Assembly: GCA_007922305.1 (NCBI GenBank)
Contig: ML677334.1
Coordinates: 22,341,915 to 22,405,914, forward strand
DNA length: 64,000 nucleotides
Origin: Dermatemys mawii
Taxonomy: Eukaryota; Chordata; Testudines; Dermatemydidae
Direction: 5' to 3'
The notes under the pieces: generated by a model
Database searches by the model: none
What the model was told of the DNA's origin: nothing
The model's input: the letters and a program-made list of their open reading frames with translations, nothing else
Made by a program: the position numbers and the translations under genes
In this document: in pieces, positions 37,165 to 49,188 of the stretch
Layout of the letters: the number at the start of each line of letters is the position of its first letter
How positions within the stretch are numbered: the stretch's first letter is position 1

Positions 37165-37440
37165 CAGAAAGACTCTGTAGTCCTGTGATTAAGGAACTCA
37201 CTGGGGAAGTAGGAAACCCAGAATCTAGTCCCCCTCCTCAAATCGGTCTTTCATTATTTATTCATAGTGGAACAGTTCAATGGGAGATACTGAGGGAGTC
37301 TCAAATCAGACTATTCCATATCTCAATGGTTGGACCACTCTTCTAAGAGGTGGAAGACCCACTGGCAGAGAGGGGAGAATTGAACCTGGATCTTCAATAT
37401 TCCAGGGAAATGTTCTAGCCATTGGGCTAAAAGTTATAAG
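37165..37440. repeat. Inverted pair of tRNA-like SINE modules
   Basis: On the minus strand, 37345-37440 reads 'gcccaatggctagaacattt' and then 'ccaggttcaattctcccctc', resembling tRNA A and B boxes. On the plus strand, 37165-37230 reads 'gtcctgtgattaaggaactc' and 'gaaacccagaatctagtccc', a weaker copy in the opposite direction. Confidence 0.5.
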
Positions 37441-38019
37441 ATGTGCAGCATTGCCACCACCATGACCGCCTCCTCCTCCTCTGGTGGCCAGACTGTGAAT
37501 GAAACCCAAACCAGTAGATGGTCTCTGAATACGCCTACCCGATCTGGCCCAGCATGTGACTTAGGCAGAGGAGTGTCCGTTTCCCCCTAGTTTGTGAATC
37601 AGTCTGGGGGTTAGGGGGAAATAGACATCTGGACAATTACAGTAAGGAGGCAGGGCATATGCTCAGAGACAGAAACATAGGAACTGGGGCAACTTTTACC
37701 CTGAAAACTTGGGTACCTACAGGGTTTGACAGGAGTTTTCTGGATTGCAGTGTACCCTAAAAAACCAGAAATTTTGGCAGCTAAATCTGAGTGCCTAAGT
37801 ATCTTTGTGGATCTCGCCGTCTCTAAAATGGGATAATACTTTTTTGATTCACAGTGATATTCTGAGGATTAGGTACTCTGTACAGAATTTTTAATTTATA
37901 AAGAACTATTATAAATATTAAATAGCATTATTATTATTATAAAATAATTCTTTGGGTCCACCTTTATCTTCCTAGCCTCTATTAATTTTTATTTACTTAT
38001 ATTAGCAGATGTAGTTTTA

Positions 38020-38320
38020 CCCACAATGCTATATTGCCAACCCCCAAAACCATGAGGTTGTTCAAAAATCATGAGTCAGGACCCCAAAATCATGAGATTG
38101 GCTTAAATCTTGAGGTTTAAAAAGTATATAATAATTCACAGATATTTTTATTTGCCTTTCGTTATTTGAACTTGAACTTTTCTCTACAATCATGTCATCT
38201 AGAAATTTACTTTTGTTTAAAAATGAAAGCTGAGAGTCTCACGTTATCACATGACTCCAGAAGCTGAAATTTTAAGAAAAAACATCAAATAACATCAGAG
38301 CTGGCAACACTGCTGTATGA
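38020..38320. repeat. MITE-like repeat, family A (copy 2)
   Basis: It opens near 'atattgccaacccccaaaac' and closes near 'gagctggcaacactg', giving short inverted ends. Inside are 'aaaatcatgagattggctta' and 'cacatgactccagaagctga', shared with copies 1 and 3. Confidence 0.6.
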
Positions 38321-39016
38321 TTTTCTCCTCTATCCTGCATTTTTCCTGAGAAGTTGTCTCCCTTTCTTGTGAGATCTTGTCAAAACCTGTTTGAAAATTC
38401 AAACACATGGAGCCAATATTTTATTTACACGTCTCTTTCAGAGAATTTTAACATAGTAAATCAGCACAAATTTAGCCTTACAGAAGCTATGTTGATCTGA
38501 CCTTCCTGAATATATGTATAGTATCCAAGAGTTATAACATTCAATACCTGATTATTTAGCCACATTTTATTCACTCCTTGTTACTTTGGTTTTGCTCTTC
38601 AGCACTGAGGCCTTGGTTACACTGGCACTTTATAGCGCTATAAAGCCGCTAGGAGCACTATAACCTCCTACCCGTCCACACTGGCGAGGCACATAGAGCG
38701 CTATAACCTCGGAGTTATAGCGCTACTGGTAATCCACCTCCACACGGGGAATAAGGGCTGTAGTGCTGCTGCTGTAGCGCTACGGCGGGAATGTGAACAC
38801 CCACTGTGCATTAACTGGCCTCCAGCCCATCCCATAATTCCTGTTCGAGCCACTCTGGTCATCACTTGCAAACTCTTTTGTCCTGTCCTCAGGTGACCAC
38901 ACGTCAGACCCGCCCTTTAAATTTCCAGGGAAATTTGAAAATCCTCTTCCTGTTTGCTCCAGCCTGGCGTGGAGTGCTCTTCAGGGAATCTTTGCAGGTG
39001 ACTGTTTTGCTTCACC

Positions 39017-40759
39017 ATGACTCCACGCACCATGCCTCCTCGCAATAGGCGATCCCCAGCGTGGAGCAATAGCGAGGTGCTGGACCTCATCAGTTGTTGG
39101 GGGGAAAAGCCTGTTCAGTCTCAGCTGCGGTCTAGCTGCAGAAACTATGATACATATGGCCAGATATCACGGGTCATGATGGAGAGGCCATGAGCGGGAC
39201 ACTCTGCAATGCCGGGTAAAAGTCAAGGAGCTCAGGAATGTGTATCGCAAAGCCTGCGAGGCAAACAGCCGCTCCGGGGCAGCCCTGGTGACTCACAGAT
39301 TTTATAAGGAGCTGCATGTGATACTTGGTGGTGATCCTACATGCACTCCATCGACCACCACGGACACTTCCCAGCCCACCAGTGAAGTGGGGGGAAGAGG
39401 AGAACGAAGAAGAGGACAACGAAGAGGAGGAGGAGGAGGCGGCGGTGGCAGCGGCAGCAACCCAGGGCACGGAGGAGTCCCAGGACGCATGTAGCCAGGA
39501 GCTCTTCTCAAGCCAGGAGGAGGGCAGCCAGCCGCAGCATCCGGCGGTTGCCGGGGGCAGGGCAGCAGCGGATTGTGGAAGTAAAGCTGCTTTTCTATTG
39601 GGAAGGCAGGAAGCTTGGGGTGGAAAGGGATGCTTGCATGCTTGCCTACATGTGGAATAGTGCATTGATGTAGTCTATCACATCGCGGTAATCGTCATCA
39701 GTAATCTCTTCAAAGGTCTCAATAAGAGTGCTTGCAATGCGCCTGTGCAGGTTTCTTGGGAGAGCCAGTGTGGCTCCCGTCCCAGTCACTAGTCCCCGCT
39801 ACTGTGCTACGAGGGATGGGGGGAGCATTGCTGCACAGAGGCAAGCTGCATATGGCCCTGGGCAGAAGTCGCATCTCATTAGAATGCCCTCCCTTTCTTC
39901 CTTGGTCACCCGCAGCAGCAGGTTATCTTCCAGGATGAACACCTACGGAGAATGTTGGGACAGTGTTCAGAGTAGGGTTCCCGCCACTTCTCTGCATTCT
40001 CTCCCAGACATAGCACAGCATGGCAGGGAAACAATCATTCCCCCGGCACCTGGAGAGGACTCACCATGGCAGGGGCTCCGTTGTTGTCTGTGTGCTCACT
40101 GTGGGCCAGGCAAACAGGGAATGCGGGGGAATCATCGGCATGTCTGCTGTTTAAAAGGGAGCCTCTGTTAAATGTTTCATTCTCCCTCTGTAGGATCGAC
40201 CTTGAGCCCTGTGCCACCGCTGTTATCAACAGCTGACAGGCTGAGGCGACTGAGGAAGAGGCCACAAAAGAGCAAAGAGGATCTAGTACAGAAAGTAATG
40301 CAACAGGCTGTAACCGAGAATCGAATTGCACAGAAGTGGAGGGAGAACGAGAGCAAGTTGAGGGAGAAGGCGCACCAGGAGAACGTGATTCACCGGCGGG
40401 AAACCACCGATGAGCTGTTCTCATTACTGCAGGTTCAATTAGAGACTACGCAGCGGATTGCCGCCATTCAGGAGGAGAAGCACCGCACTTGCTGCCCCCT
40501 TTATCAGTTGCCCCAAAAGCCTTCCCCTTCTGGCCCTCTGGCCCCTCTGGGCCACTATCATCAGCTATCTGATTATTACCACCCACAGCTGCCTCCAACC
40601 CCCTCGTCTTCACCGACCAACCCCCAAACCCAGGACCCTTATCCACTGCACTCAACCCCTAATAACATGCCTTGTTGCCCTCTGGAAATGGGGTTCAGAG
40701 GACACAGCCACTTGGAGGGCACTGGAGAGTCTGAGATCTGGACATATTCCAATCTCTGA
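39017..40759 (+). pseudogene. Harbinger Myb/SANT-like accessory protein, two frameshifts
   Basis: In autonomous Harbinger elements a Myb-like protein binds the element ends and helps import the transposase. From the ATG at 39017 the frame gives MPPRNRRSPAWSNSEVLDLI and on to YDTYGQISRVMMERP, the trihelix/Myb-like domain, then TGA at 39191-39193 after 58 codons. Shifting frame restores LQCRVKVKELRNVYRKACEA and HRFYKELHVILGGDP. A second shift near 39391 restores an acidic EENEEEDNEEEEEE stretch followed by SQDACSQELFSSQEE. A likely intron runs from a donor at about 39580 to the acceptor ctctgtag at 40193. The last exon encodes LRRLRKRPQKSKEDLVQKVM and a glutamine/proline-rich end, with a stop at 40757-40759. 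Two frame breaks make it a pseudogene. Confidence 0.82.
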
Positions 40760-41007
40760 CTGACCCCATCCCACCCTAATTGCACCTCTCCCTGCTTCCC
40801 CTACACATTCTTCATAACCTTTTCTTTCAGCAACTGAAGTAGCTGTTGAATAAATGAATTGCCTTTTTAATAAATGGGTTTTTTTATTCAGTGTACATAG
40901 ATTATTAATGGCTACAGAAAATCAAAAGCCTTTTCCTATTAAAAGAATGCACCCTCCCTCTCTCTGCACTTCCCATTAGAACTGGCTTTCAGCCTCAAAA
41001 TACTCCC

Positions 41008-42156
41008 TCAAGGCATCCCTGATCCTTGCAGCCTCACGCTGGGCCCCTCTAAAATCCTGCTCTCTGGCTGTGCATATGTGACCTCCAGATGTTGAACCTC
41101 TGAGGACCATGCCTGAGTGAAGCCTTCGCCCTTCCGCTCACAAAGATTATGTAGGGCACAGCATGCGGAAATAACCGCGGAGATACTTCCCTCAGCCAAG
41201 TCTAGCTTTCCATAAAGACAGCGCCAGCACGCTTTGAGACATCCAAAAGCATACTCCACAGTCATTCGACACCAGCTAAGCTTGTAGTTGAACCTTTCCT
41301 GGCTGCTGTCCAGGCTCTCTGTGTAGGGTTTCATGAGCCAGGGCATTAAAGGGTACGCGGGGTTGCCAAGAATCACGACAGGCATTTTGACTTCCCCCAC
41401 GGGGATCCTCTGGTCTGGGAAAAAAGTCCCAGCTTGCATCTTCTTGAACAGGCCGGTATTGCGGAAGATGCTTGTGTCATGCACCTTTCCAGACCAGCCT
41501 GCGTTAATGTCAGTAAAAGGCCCACGGTGATCCACAAGCGCCTGGAGAACCATGGAGAAGTACCCCTTTTGGTTAATGTACTCCTCTGCTAGGTGGTCAG
41601 GGGCCAGAATAGGTATATGGGTCCCATCTATCGCCCCTCCACAGTTAGAGAAACCCATTTCTTCAAAGCCAGCCACGATGTCATGCATGTTACCAAGAGT
41701 CACGATTTTCCGTAGCAGGATGCGATTAATGGCCTTGCACACTTGCATCAACTCGACTCCAATGGTCGACTTTCCCACCCCAAAGTGGTTGGCCACCGAT
41801 CGGTAGCTGTCTGGGGTGGCCAGCTTCCAGATTGCAATAGCCACCCGCTTCTCCACCGGGAGGGCAGCTCTCAATCTGGTGGCCTTGCGCCAAAGGGCGG
41901 GGACGAGTTCAGCACACAGTCCCATGAAAGTGGCTTTTCTCATGCAAAAGTTTTGCAGCCACTGCTCATCATCCCAGACTTGCATGATGATGCGATCCCA
42001 CCAGTCAGTGCTCGTTTCCCGTGCCCAGAAGCGGCGTTCAACGGCTGTAAGCATGTCCGTTAATGATACAAGAAGTTTTGTGTCAAATGCATTCACCGCC
42101 TTGATCTCGTCTTCAGACCCATCACTGTCATCTCTCACGTCAAGGATTAACTCCAC
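41008..42156 (-). CDS. Harbinger transposase, 382 aa, HARBI1-like
   Basis: This is a DDE-type transposase of the PIF/Harbinger superfamily, the source of the domesticated vertebrate gene HARBI1. The frame is fully open. Residues about 98-145 hold a helix-turn-helix region (RVAIAIWKLATPDSYRSVAN). The nuclease core includes AIDGTHIPI with D177, SGKVHDTSIFRN with D227, VILGNPAYPLMPWL with N265, and MTVEYAFGCLKACWR with E301. In the related IS5-type layout the second catalytic Asp sits in a G-D-x-x-Y motif about 35 residues before the Glu. Here that position is Asn (codon at 41364-41362), which suggests a loss of catalysis by a CpG-type change. The gene uses element-internal signals, and its poly(A) hexamer lies about 120 nt past the stop. 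Confidence 0.92.
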   Translation of the reverse strand: MELILDVRDDSDGSEDEIKAVNAFDTKLLVSLTDMLTAVERRFWARETSTDWWDRIIMQVWDDEQWLQNFCMRKATFMGLCAELVPALWRKATRLRAALPVEKRVAIAIWKLATPDSYRSVANHFGVGKSTIGVELMQVCKAINRILLRKIVTLGNMHDIVAGFEEMGFSNCGGAIDGTHIPILAPDHLAEEYINQKGYFSMVLQALVDHRGPFTDINAGWSGKVHDTSIFRNTGLFKKMQAGTFFPDQRIPVGEVKMPVVILGNPAYPLMPWLMKPYTESLDSSQERFNYKLSWCRMTVEYAFGCLKACWRCLYGKLDLAEGSISAVISACCALHNLCERKGEGFTQAWSSEVQHLEVTYAQPESRILEGPSVRLQGSGMP

Positions 42157-42654
42157 TGCACACTAAGATGTGCTGGTGACAGTCATCAGCATGTTCCTCA
42201 GCAGCTGGAGATTCATTGCGGCACTCGAAAATGGAAGACGGAGCGCGCCTTGCTGAAACCGTTGAAAGATGGTGCCTGAGGTGGACGGAAACACAGGGAT
42301 TGCTGGGATATGACACGAAGCATCATGGGTAGTTGGAACAGGATGCAGAATGCCCCGCAAGCGACGCTCCCTTACCACAAGGCATTGCGCCAGATCGGGA
42401 AGAGGTGCTCTGTGGGATACCTGCCCTAATGTGCTGCTCTTAATGCCGCCTGAAGTGCTGCAAATGTGGCCATGCTGTACCGCTGGCGCGTCTAAGTGTG
42501 GACACGCAATAGCGCTATACCTATTGCTGTATACGGGGACCGCTATAACCAAAGCGCTATAATCCTGTAAGTGTAACCATACCCTGACTCTAATATAGTG
42601 TTTTTGAATAGCCTTCAGGTTGATTCTATGGATTATGGCCCCAATCCTGCGAAC

Positions 42655-42765
42655 ATTTACATAAGTGCTTAACTTTATGTACAAGAGTTATTCCATTGAC
42701 TTCAGAGGGACTTCTTAAGTGTGTAAAGTTAAGCATGTCTGAAAGTGTTTTCAGGATCAGAGTGT
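42655..42765 (+). repeat. Hairpin-type old repeat
   Basis: 'aagtgcttaactttatgtac' and 'taagtgtgtaaagttaagca' face each other as inverted arms around 'attgacttcagaggga'. Confidence 0.6.
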
Positions 42766-43862
42766 AAAGATGTGTCTTAATTAGATACATTTTCAGTTTG
42801 CACCAATATGATTTAACCTGGTCATTTATGGTAATTTAGTTTGCCCTGCACCCTATTTGAAACAGGTTATCAGCGTTTCAGAAGAAAAAACTCCCCTCTG
42901 TGTGTTATGGTGTTGCCCATTGCTGATTCCCATTCTAATCCATAATAGTCAAACAATCTGTCCTGAGTAACAGCGACCATCTGTTTTCCTAGTTATTCTC
43001 TGAACCAGTTCCTGTGTATCACAGAAGACTAGGTTGATAATTAGTTTCTTTATTGAATGCTCCAGAACCAGTTACTGATAAAAGCTGATTACAATGACAG
43101 AAGTTACAGAAGGAATCAGGTTATATGGAAATTTTATATAACTTACCTTAATATTAGTAGTTCTAATCTTCAATAGCACAACCTTGCACCCTTATTCTTG
43201 TGGAATATCCTTTCAAATGAATGAACTAGATGCTAGATGACTGCTGCTAAGACAGTTAATATTTCAATGGCATCCATTTGTCTAACACCAGATGAGATGA
43301 ATGGGATCAGTCTGCCTCTCTCTGAGAGACAGGTTACCCACACAGTAGAACAGTCTCTCATCAGTTTGCCTTTGGAAGGTATTTTTGCAACTGAAATGAA
43401 AGTTAATTAAAAATAAATCTTAATTTCTTCAGAAAATTACCTTAATAACAGAAATCCACAAAGAGAACTTAAATCTCCAGAGAGTGATGTTACTTGCATG
43501 TGGATTTCTAGTTTCTCTGTCCTGAAAAAGGTGGCTGGACGAGGAATTGTACTTTGGCCAACAGAACTATCTAAAGATGACAGCTTTAACATGTACTAAG
43601 TACTCATTTAATTCTGGAAAACGTCGCAGATATGCAAGAGCATTGACTCCAAAAATCCTAATCAAGTCCTCATTGTGGTGCTGTCATTTAACGTGCAGTT
43701 TTCAGCTAAAAATGGCCTACAGGGGAATATATGTTTGTACTGTTTTTGCTGAAATCAAACTTTTTTTCTGTGTGGGGTTTTTTCGATTATAAATGTAGAA
43801 AACACTATGACTAGATTTTCAAACAGAGCCTGTGTATTTTGAGACTCTTCACAGGAGCACAG
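42766..43862. other. Intergenic DNA without recognised features
   Basis: The open stretch at 43547-43792 has no recognisable protein character. I see nothing else here. Confidence 0.4.
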
Positions 43863-44245
43863 TATTGCCAACACTAAGGCTCATTCCCTTAGGCTCCTAA
43901 CTTCTGTTGAATTCAGTGGAAATTAGGAGCCTAAATACTTTTACGGTTCTGGCTAAGTGATCAAAAATCACAAGTCTGGAAAAAAAAGTTAAGGTCTCAC
44001 GATTTTTAAGCCACACTTAAAAGAATAATACATTTGGGATTCTTTTTATTTTGATTATTTGGGTTTTTGAGACTTCAGCGTTCTTGTTTTCAAGTTTCTC
44101 TCTACTTATGAGACTCTAGACAATTTCTTAACAAAATGAAAGCAGAGTTCTCATATAATCACATGCCTGTAAAAAACAAAAACAAAAACCCCAACAAATA
44201 TCATGAGACTTGTGATAAAATGGTAAAAGTTGGCAGCACTGGAAG
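43863..44245. repeat. MITE-like repeat, family A (copy 3)
   Basis: It opens 'cagtattgccaacactaagg' and closes 'aaaagttggcagcactgg'. The interior 'aagtctggaaa...tctcacgatttttaag' and 'atcatgagacttgtg' blocks match copies 1 and 2. Confidence 0.6.
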
Positions 44246-44978
44246 CACCTGCTACTCACACAGACTTCAATTAGATCTGCAAGGGCACAGCACTTTTGAA
44301 AATCAGGCCCAACAGATCTCCAGCTGGGCACCCAAAATCAAAGGCCACTTTTGAAAAATTTTGGCCCAAGCATTAGTGGAGAACAAGCAGGATTCCGACA
44401 TTGTTCCACAGAAGTGAAGTCTGTAGAACAGAAGTTAAGTTCCACAATTTAACTGAAGTGGGAAATCTGTTTAAAATGTTTTGGTTCTGTTTCTATTTTA
44501 CTCAAGTGGCCTGATGACAAAAAAAGTTTTTGTTAAAGATTCAACACTCTTTTCACTTAAGTCCAGCAGAAAGAGCCAAATTAACACCCCCAGTGACTTC
44601 TCTGGCAAAACCAGAAAGACTACATGTACCGGTCCTGATATTTCTTCATTAAAAAAAAAAATCAAAAGTAAAAACTTTAAAAAGCAGGAACAGCAAACCC
44701 CTTCCCCCAGGGCTCTCTGTGTATCACAAAAACAAAAAAGGGACATCTTTAAATCTCTTTTTGCCAAGACACCTTTAAAGTCTTTGCCAAGGTGTTTACT
44801 AAGGTCAATCACCTATGCAGAGAGCCTGTTGCAGAACCAGGGCTTACATTACTTTTGCCTCCCCTATGGTAGAATCATAGATTCCCTGAAGTATCAAATG
44901 TAGGAGGCAGAATGTGAGACTAACTAAGGGGTCACTTGGAGCATTGGGCTCTGGTTTTATACAAGCAATGGCCTAGGG
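44246..44978. other. Intergenic DNA without recognised features
   Basis: The overlapping open stretches at 44481-44903 (plus) and 44498-44812 (minus) are lysine/serine- or phenylalanine-rich and resemble no known protein. Confidence 0.4.
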
Positions 44979-45355
44979 CAGTGGCTCTTAACCTTTCCAG
45001 ATTTCTGTACCCCTTTCAGGAGTTTGATTTGTCTTGCATACCCCCAAGTTTCACCTCACTTTAAAACTACTTGCTTACAAACTCAGATATAAAAATACAA
45101 GTATCACAGCACACTATTACTGAAAAAGTGCTTGCTTTCTCGTTTTTGGCCATACAATTATAAAACCAATCAACTAGAATATAAATATTGTACTCACGTT
45201 TCAGTGTATACTATCTAGAGCACTAGAAACAAGTCATTGTTTGTATGAAGTTTTAGTTTGCACTGAGTTCGCTAGGGCTTCTTATGTAACCTGTGGTGAA
45301 ACTAGTTAAATATCTAGCTGAGAGCTGCACACCCCCAGGGATACACAAACCCCTG
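44979..45355. mobile_element. Non-autonomous hAT-type element upstream of PPP1R3G
   Basis: It begins CAGTGGCTCTTAACCTTTCC and ends ATACACAAACCCCTG. The flanks GCCTAGGG (44971-44978) and GCCTAAGG (45356-45363) match at 7 of 8 positions. It sits directly before the PPP1R3G CpG island, ending 584 bp from the start codon. Confidence 0.8.
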
Positions 45356-45389
45356 GCCTAAGGTGCTGCAGTAATGACAATAGCATTGC

Positions 45390-46938
<1,549 letters not shown>

Positions 46939-47849
46939 GCGCCGTGAACCGCACCAGCACTACCCAGCATGGGGCAGCCTCTGCTTCAGCTTAGCCCGGG
47001 AGCAAAGCAGCACTGCTCAGCTTGGGAGCAAAAGCAGCGCTCTCCTCTGAGCCTACTTTGGGGGCAAACAAGCCGCTAGCCAGCTAGCGCCTTGCAGGGA
47101 GCCTGGAGCCAGCCACCATTGTGCCGAGCCCGTGGTGGGTTGGGTGTGGTAACAAGCAGCCGACTATGAATGCCCCGTCCTTCAGCCCAGAAGGCAAACT
47201 CTGCCAAGCCAAGCCCTGATACCACTGCAGTGTCCCATCCCTTATAGTCACACCCTGGAACAACCCTGCACCAGTTTCCCTGGGAGATCTTGCTGCATGG
47301 TCACTGGTTTCTGAGCCTCCCATTGGAATGTGGCTTGTTTTGGGACCTCCTACCGTCAGCCTTAAAGTTGTAGAAAAAGCTAGGTCTGACCTGTTAGTTC
47401 CGGTATTGTTAGTTCACCATTTTTTGTAAAGGAAATGAACTCTCAAGAGCTGCTAGAAATCAGCACACTTCCCTCCCATAAACTTTTCTCTTTAGAGTTG
47501 TTTAAAGAGATCTGGAAACAAGATCTTTTTGTGATTGATTTTTTTAAAAAAAAATATTTTTCTCTAACTTGACAATGGTGCCTTATATGAAGTTTCCTAT
47601 TTAATACACTGAATTTAAGGAGAAAACTTTAAATCCAGTGTTGTGACTGTGCTATGCTTATGCATTAGTCATTTTCCTTTGGACTGACAGATAATGCAGG
47701 CACTTTCCCTTTTATGGGTATGTAGGCATTTCCTAGAAGCCGGGACAGATGTAGGCAAAAACTGAGTTATTTTGGCTTGTAGAAATCCAACTCTTTTTTG
47801 AGAGGGAGAACTGGGTGAGGGTCAGTCCCCAACCCTCATAATTCTTAGG
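46939..47849 (+). other. Probable PPP1R3G 3' untranslated region
   Basis: No repeat or exon is recognised directly downstream of the stop. No AATAAA occurs in the first kilobase; the first that I see on the plus strand is at 48899-48904, past a CR1 insertion. The true 3' end is therefore unclear. Confidence 0.4.
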
Positions 47850-48115
47850 TACTGATTCTACAAACACATGGATTAAAAAAAGAATTGAATAAGTTTATGG
47901 AAAATAGGTTCATCAATGGCCATCCCATGCTTTGGATGTCCCTAGCCTCTGATTGCCAGAAGCTGGGAGTGGATGGCAGGGGATCGATCACTTGATGATT
48001 GTCTACTCAGTTTGTCCCCTTGGCTGCACCTGGCATTGGCTGCTTTTGAAAGACAGGAGGATACTGGGTTAGATGGATTCTTGGTCTGACCCAGTATGGC
48101 TGTCCTTTTGCTTAA
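47850..48115 (+). repeat. CR1 LINE 3' end fragment
   Basis: 'ggttcatcaatggccatccc', 'gcctctgattgccagaagct', 'tcacttgatgattgtctact' and 'tggtctgacccagtatggct' form a typical sauropsid CR1 3' end. Confidence 0.8.
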
Positions 48116-48190
48116 CTTTACTTGTGTGATTAGTCAATAGGGCTACTCAAGCACTTAAAGTCAAGCACATATGCCTTTGCCAGACCATTA
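48108..48190 (+). repeat. Hairpin-type old repeat fragment
   Basis: 'ttgcttaactttacttgtgt' pairs with 'caagcacttaaagtcaagca' as in the copy at 42655-42765. Confidence 0.45.
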
Positions 48191-48589
48191 AGGAATTTAA
48201 AAGCTTAAGTTCAGTCAGTACTCTTCGCATAGTCAAATGAGGGGCCTAATTCTTTCACCCCCTTCCAAAAGCAACAAAATATGACAGCAGTCTTCCACTT
48301 TGTTTTTCATTTAATAGAGTCCATAACATCATTTTCATGAGTGTGAGCACTTTCTGATTTACTTGAGTGTCCCATCTTTGCTGTAGTTTTGGAGGCCCTG
48401 AATGACGGAAAATACCCTTCTTTCCTTGTAAGTTAGTGCACTTCAACATTGTTCAATGGCTAATGCACTTCCCACCTACCATAGCCTTGTTTTATAAAGT
48501 TCATGTGTAGCTCTGGCTAATCTAACACACACAGGAGTTGCTTTTTCCTCCGAGGTAGAAATTTAAAATAGTGATGGTTTTTCTAACGG

Positions 48590-48790
48590 TATGTAACTGT
48601 GGTGCAGTTACCTCTATAGCACCACAGTGAAAGACGACATTTCTGTTGCTGTAGTAAATCTACCACCCCCAAGAGGCACTAGTTAGTTTGATGGAACAAT
48701 TCTACTGTCAGTCTTGCTGTGCCTACACAGTTGGTTAGGTTGACCTAACTGCATCACACGGGTGTGAAATTCTGAACAGGATGGATTTTT
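48590..48790. mobile_element. Harbinger/Chompy-like MITE fragment
   Basis: 'gtgcctacacagttggttag' followed by 'gttgacctaactgcatcaca' and 'gggtgtgaaattctgaac' matches internal parts of the reptile Harbinger MITE group. The ends were not resolved. Confidence 0.45.
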
Positions 48791-49188
48791 GTACAATTTG
48801 GCATGGGTAAATATTTCTGTTAGGGATGACTACCTGAGGAATGGTTTTATGAAGTTGAGTCAGGTCTTAGTTTTCCATGGTCCTCATTAATGAGTGAAAA
48901 TAAATGGTTTCCTTCAACTCTTTTCATGCTATATTCATAACCACATTTCTGTAGGTATTTATAGTACCTTATTCTGTTTAGGATGAAGGCATGTGCTCTA
49001 CGTGTAATTTTTCACTACATATTTGTAAGAGACCCCATTCGCTAACATCTAATTGGTATAACAAGATAAGTAGCACAGAAAAGTACAACTTTTTACATTT
49101 AGCTGACTGATATATATTGTTTAAGTGCATGGAGCTGTAATTTATAGAATTGGATGCTCCAAGACTTGTCTACATTATAGAAAGCTAA
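48791..49188. other. Intergenic DNA without recognised features
   Basis: No exon or repeat is recognised. An AATAAA at 48899-48904 is the only possible signal. Confidence 0.4.

Larger units (their letters stand above)
36890..38590 (-). pseudogene. Broken CR1-like LINE ORF2 with later insertions
   Basis: On the minus strand near 38380-38400 the translation reads CLNFQTGFDKISQ, matching the reverse transcriptase LDFSKAFDTVSH block. Near 37020-37080, NDLVGEGVVKFADDAEL matches the INDL...KFADD catalytic block. Block order fits a minus-strand element, and the spacing is enlarged by the tRNA-like pair (37.2-37.4 kb) and a MITE (38.0-38.3 kb). Many stops and frame changes show that it is dead. The Harbinger element lies at its upstream border. 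The two blocks could also come from separate CR1 copies. Confidence 0.6.
38609..42584. mobile_element. Nearly complete Harbinger DNA transposon (3,976 bp)
   Basis: The ends are GGCCTTGGTTACACTGGCAC and, inverted at the right, GGGTATGGTTACACTTACAG. TGA flanks both sides (38606-38608 and 42585-42587), the 3-bp duplication expected for PIF/Harbinger. Two convergent genes lie inside: a Myb-like protein on plus and a transposase on minus. Their polyadenylation signals face each other at 40849-40854 (plus) and 40883-40888 (minus). The palindrome core AGCGCT recurs near both ends, flanked by TATA-like bases (38631-38640, 38697-38706, 38715-38724, 42509-42518, 42553-42562), and probably marks protein-binding sites. 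Confidence 0.93.

Noticed and set aside
39174..39665. 163-codon minus-strand ORF
   Set aside because: It is antisense to the Harbinger Myb-like gene; its serine runs come from the acidic repeat on the other strand.
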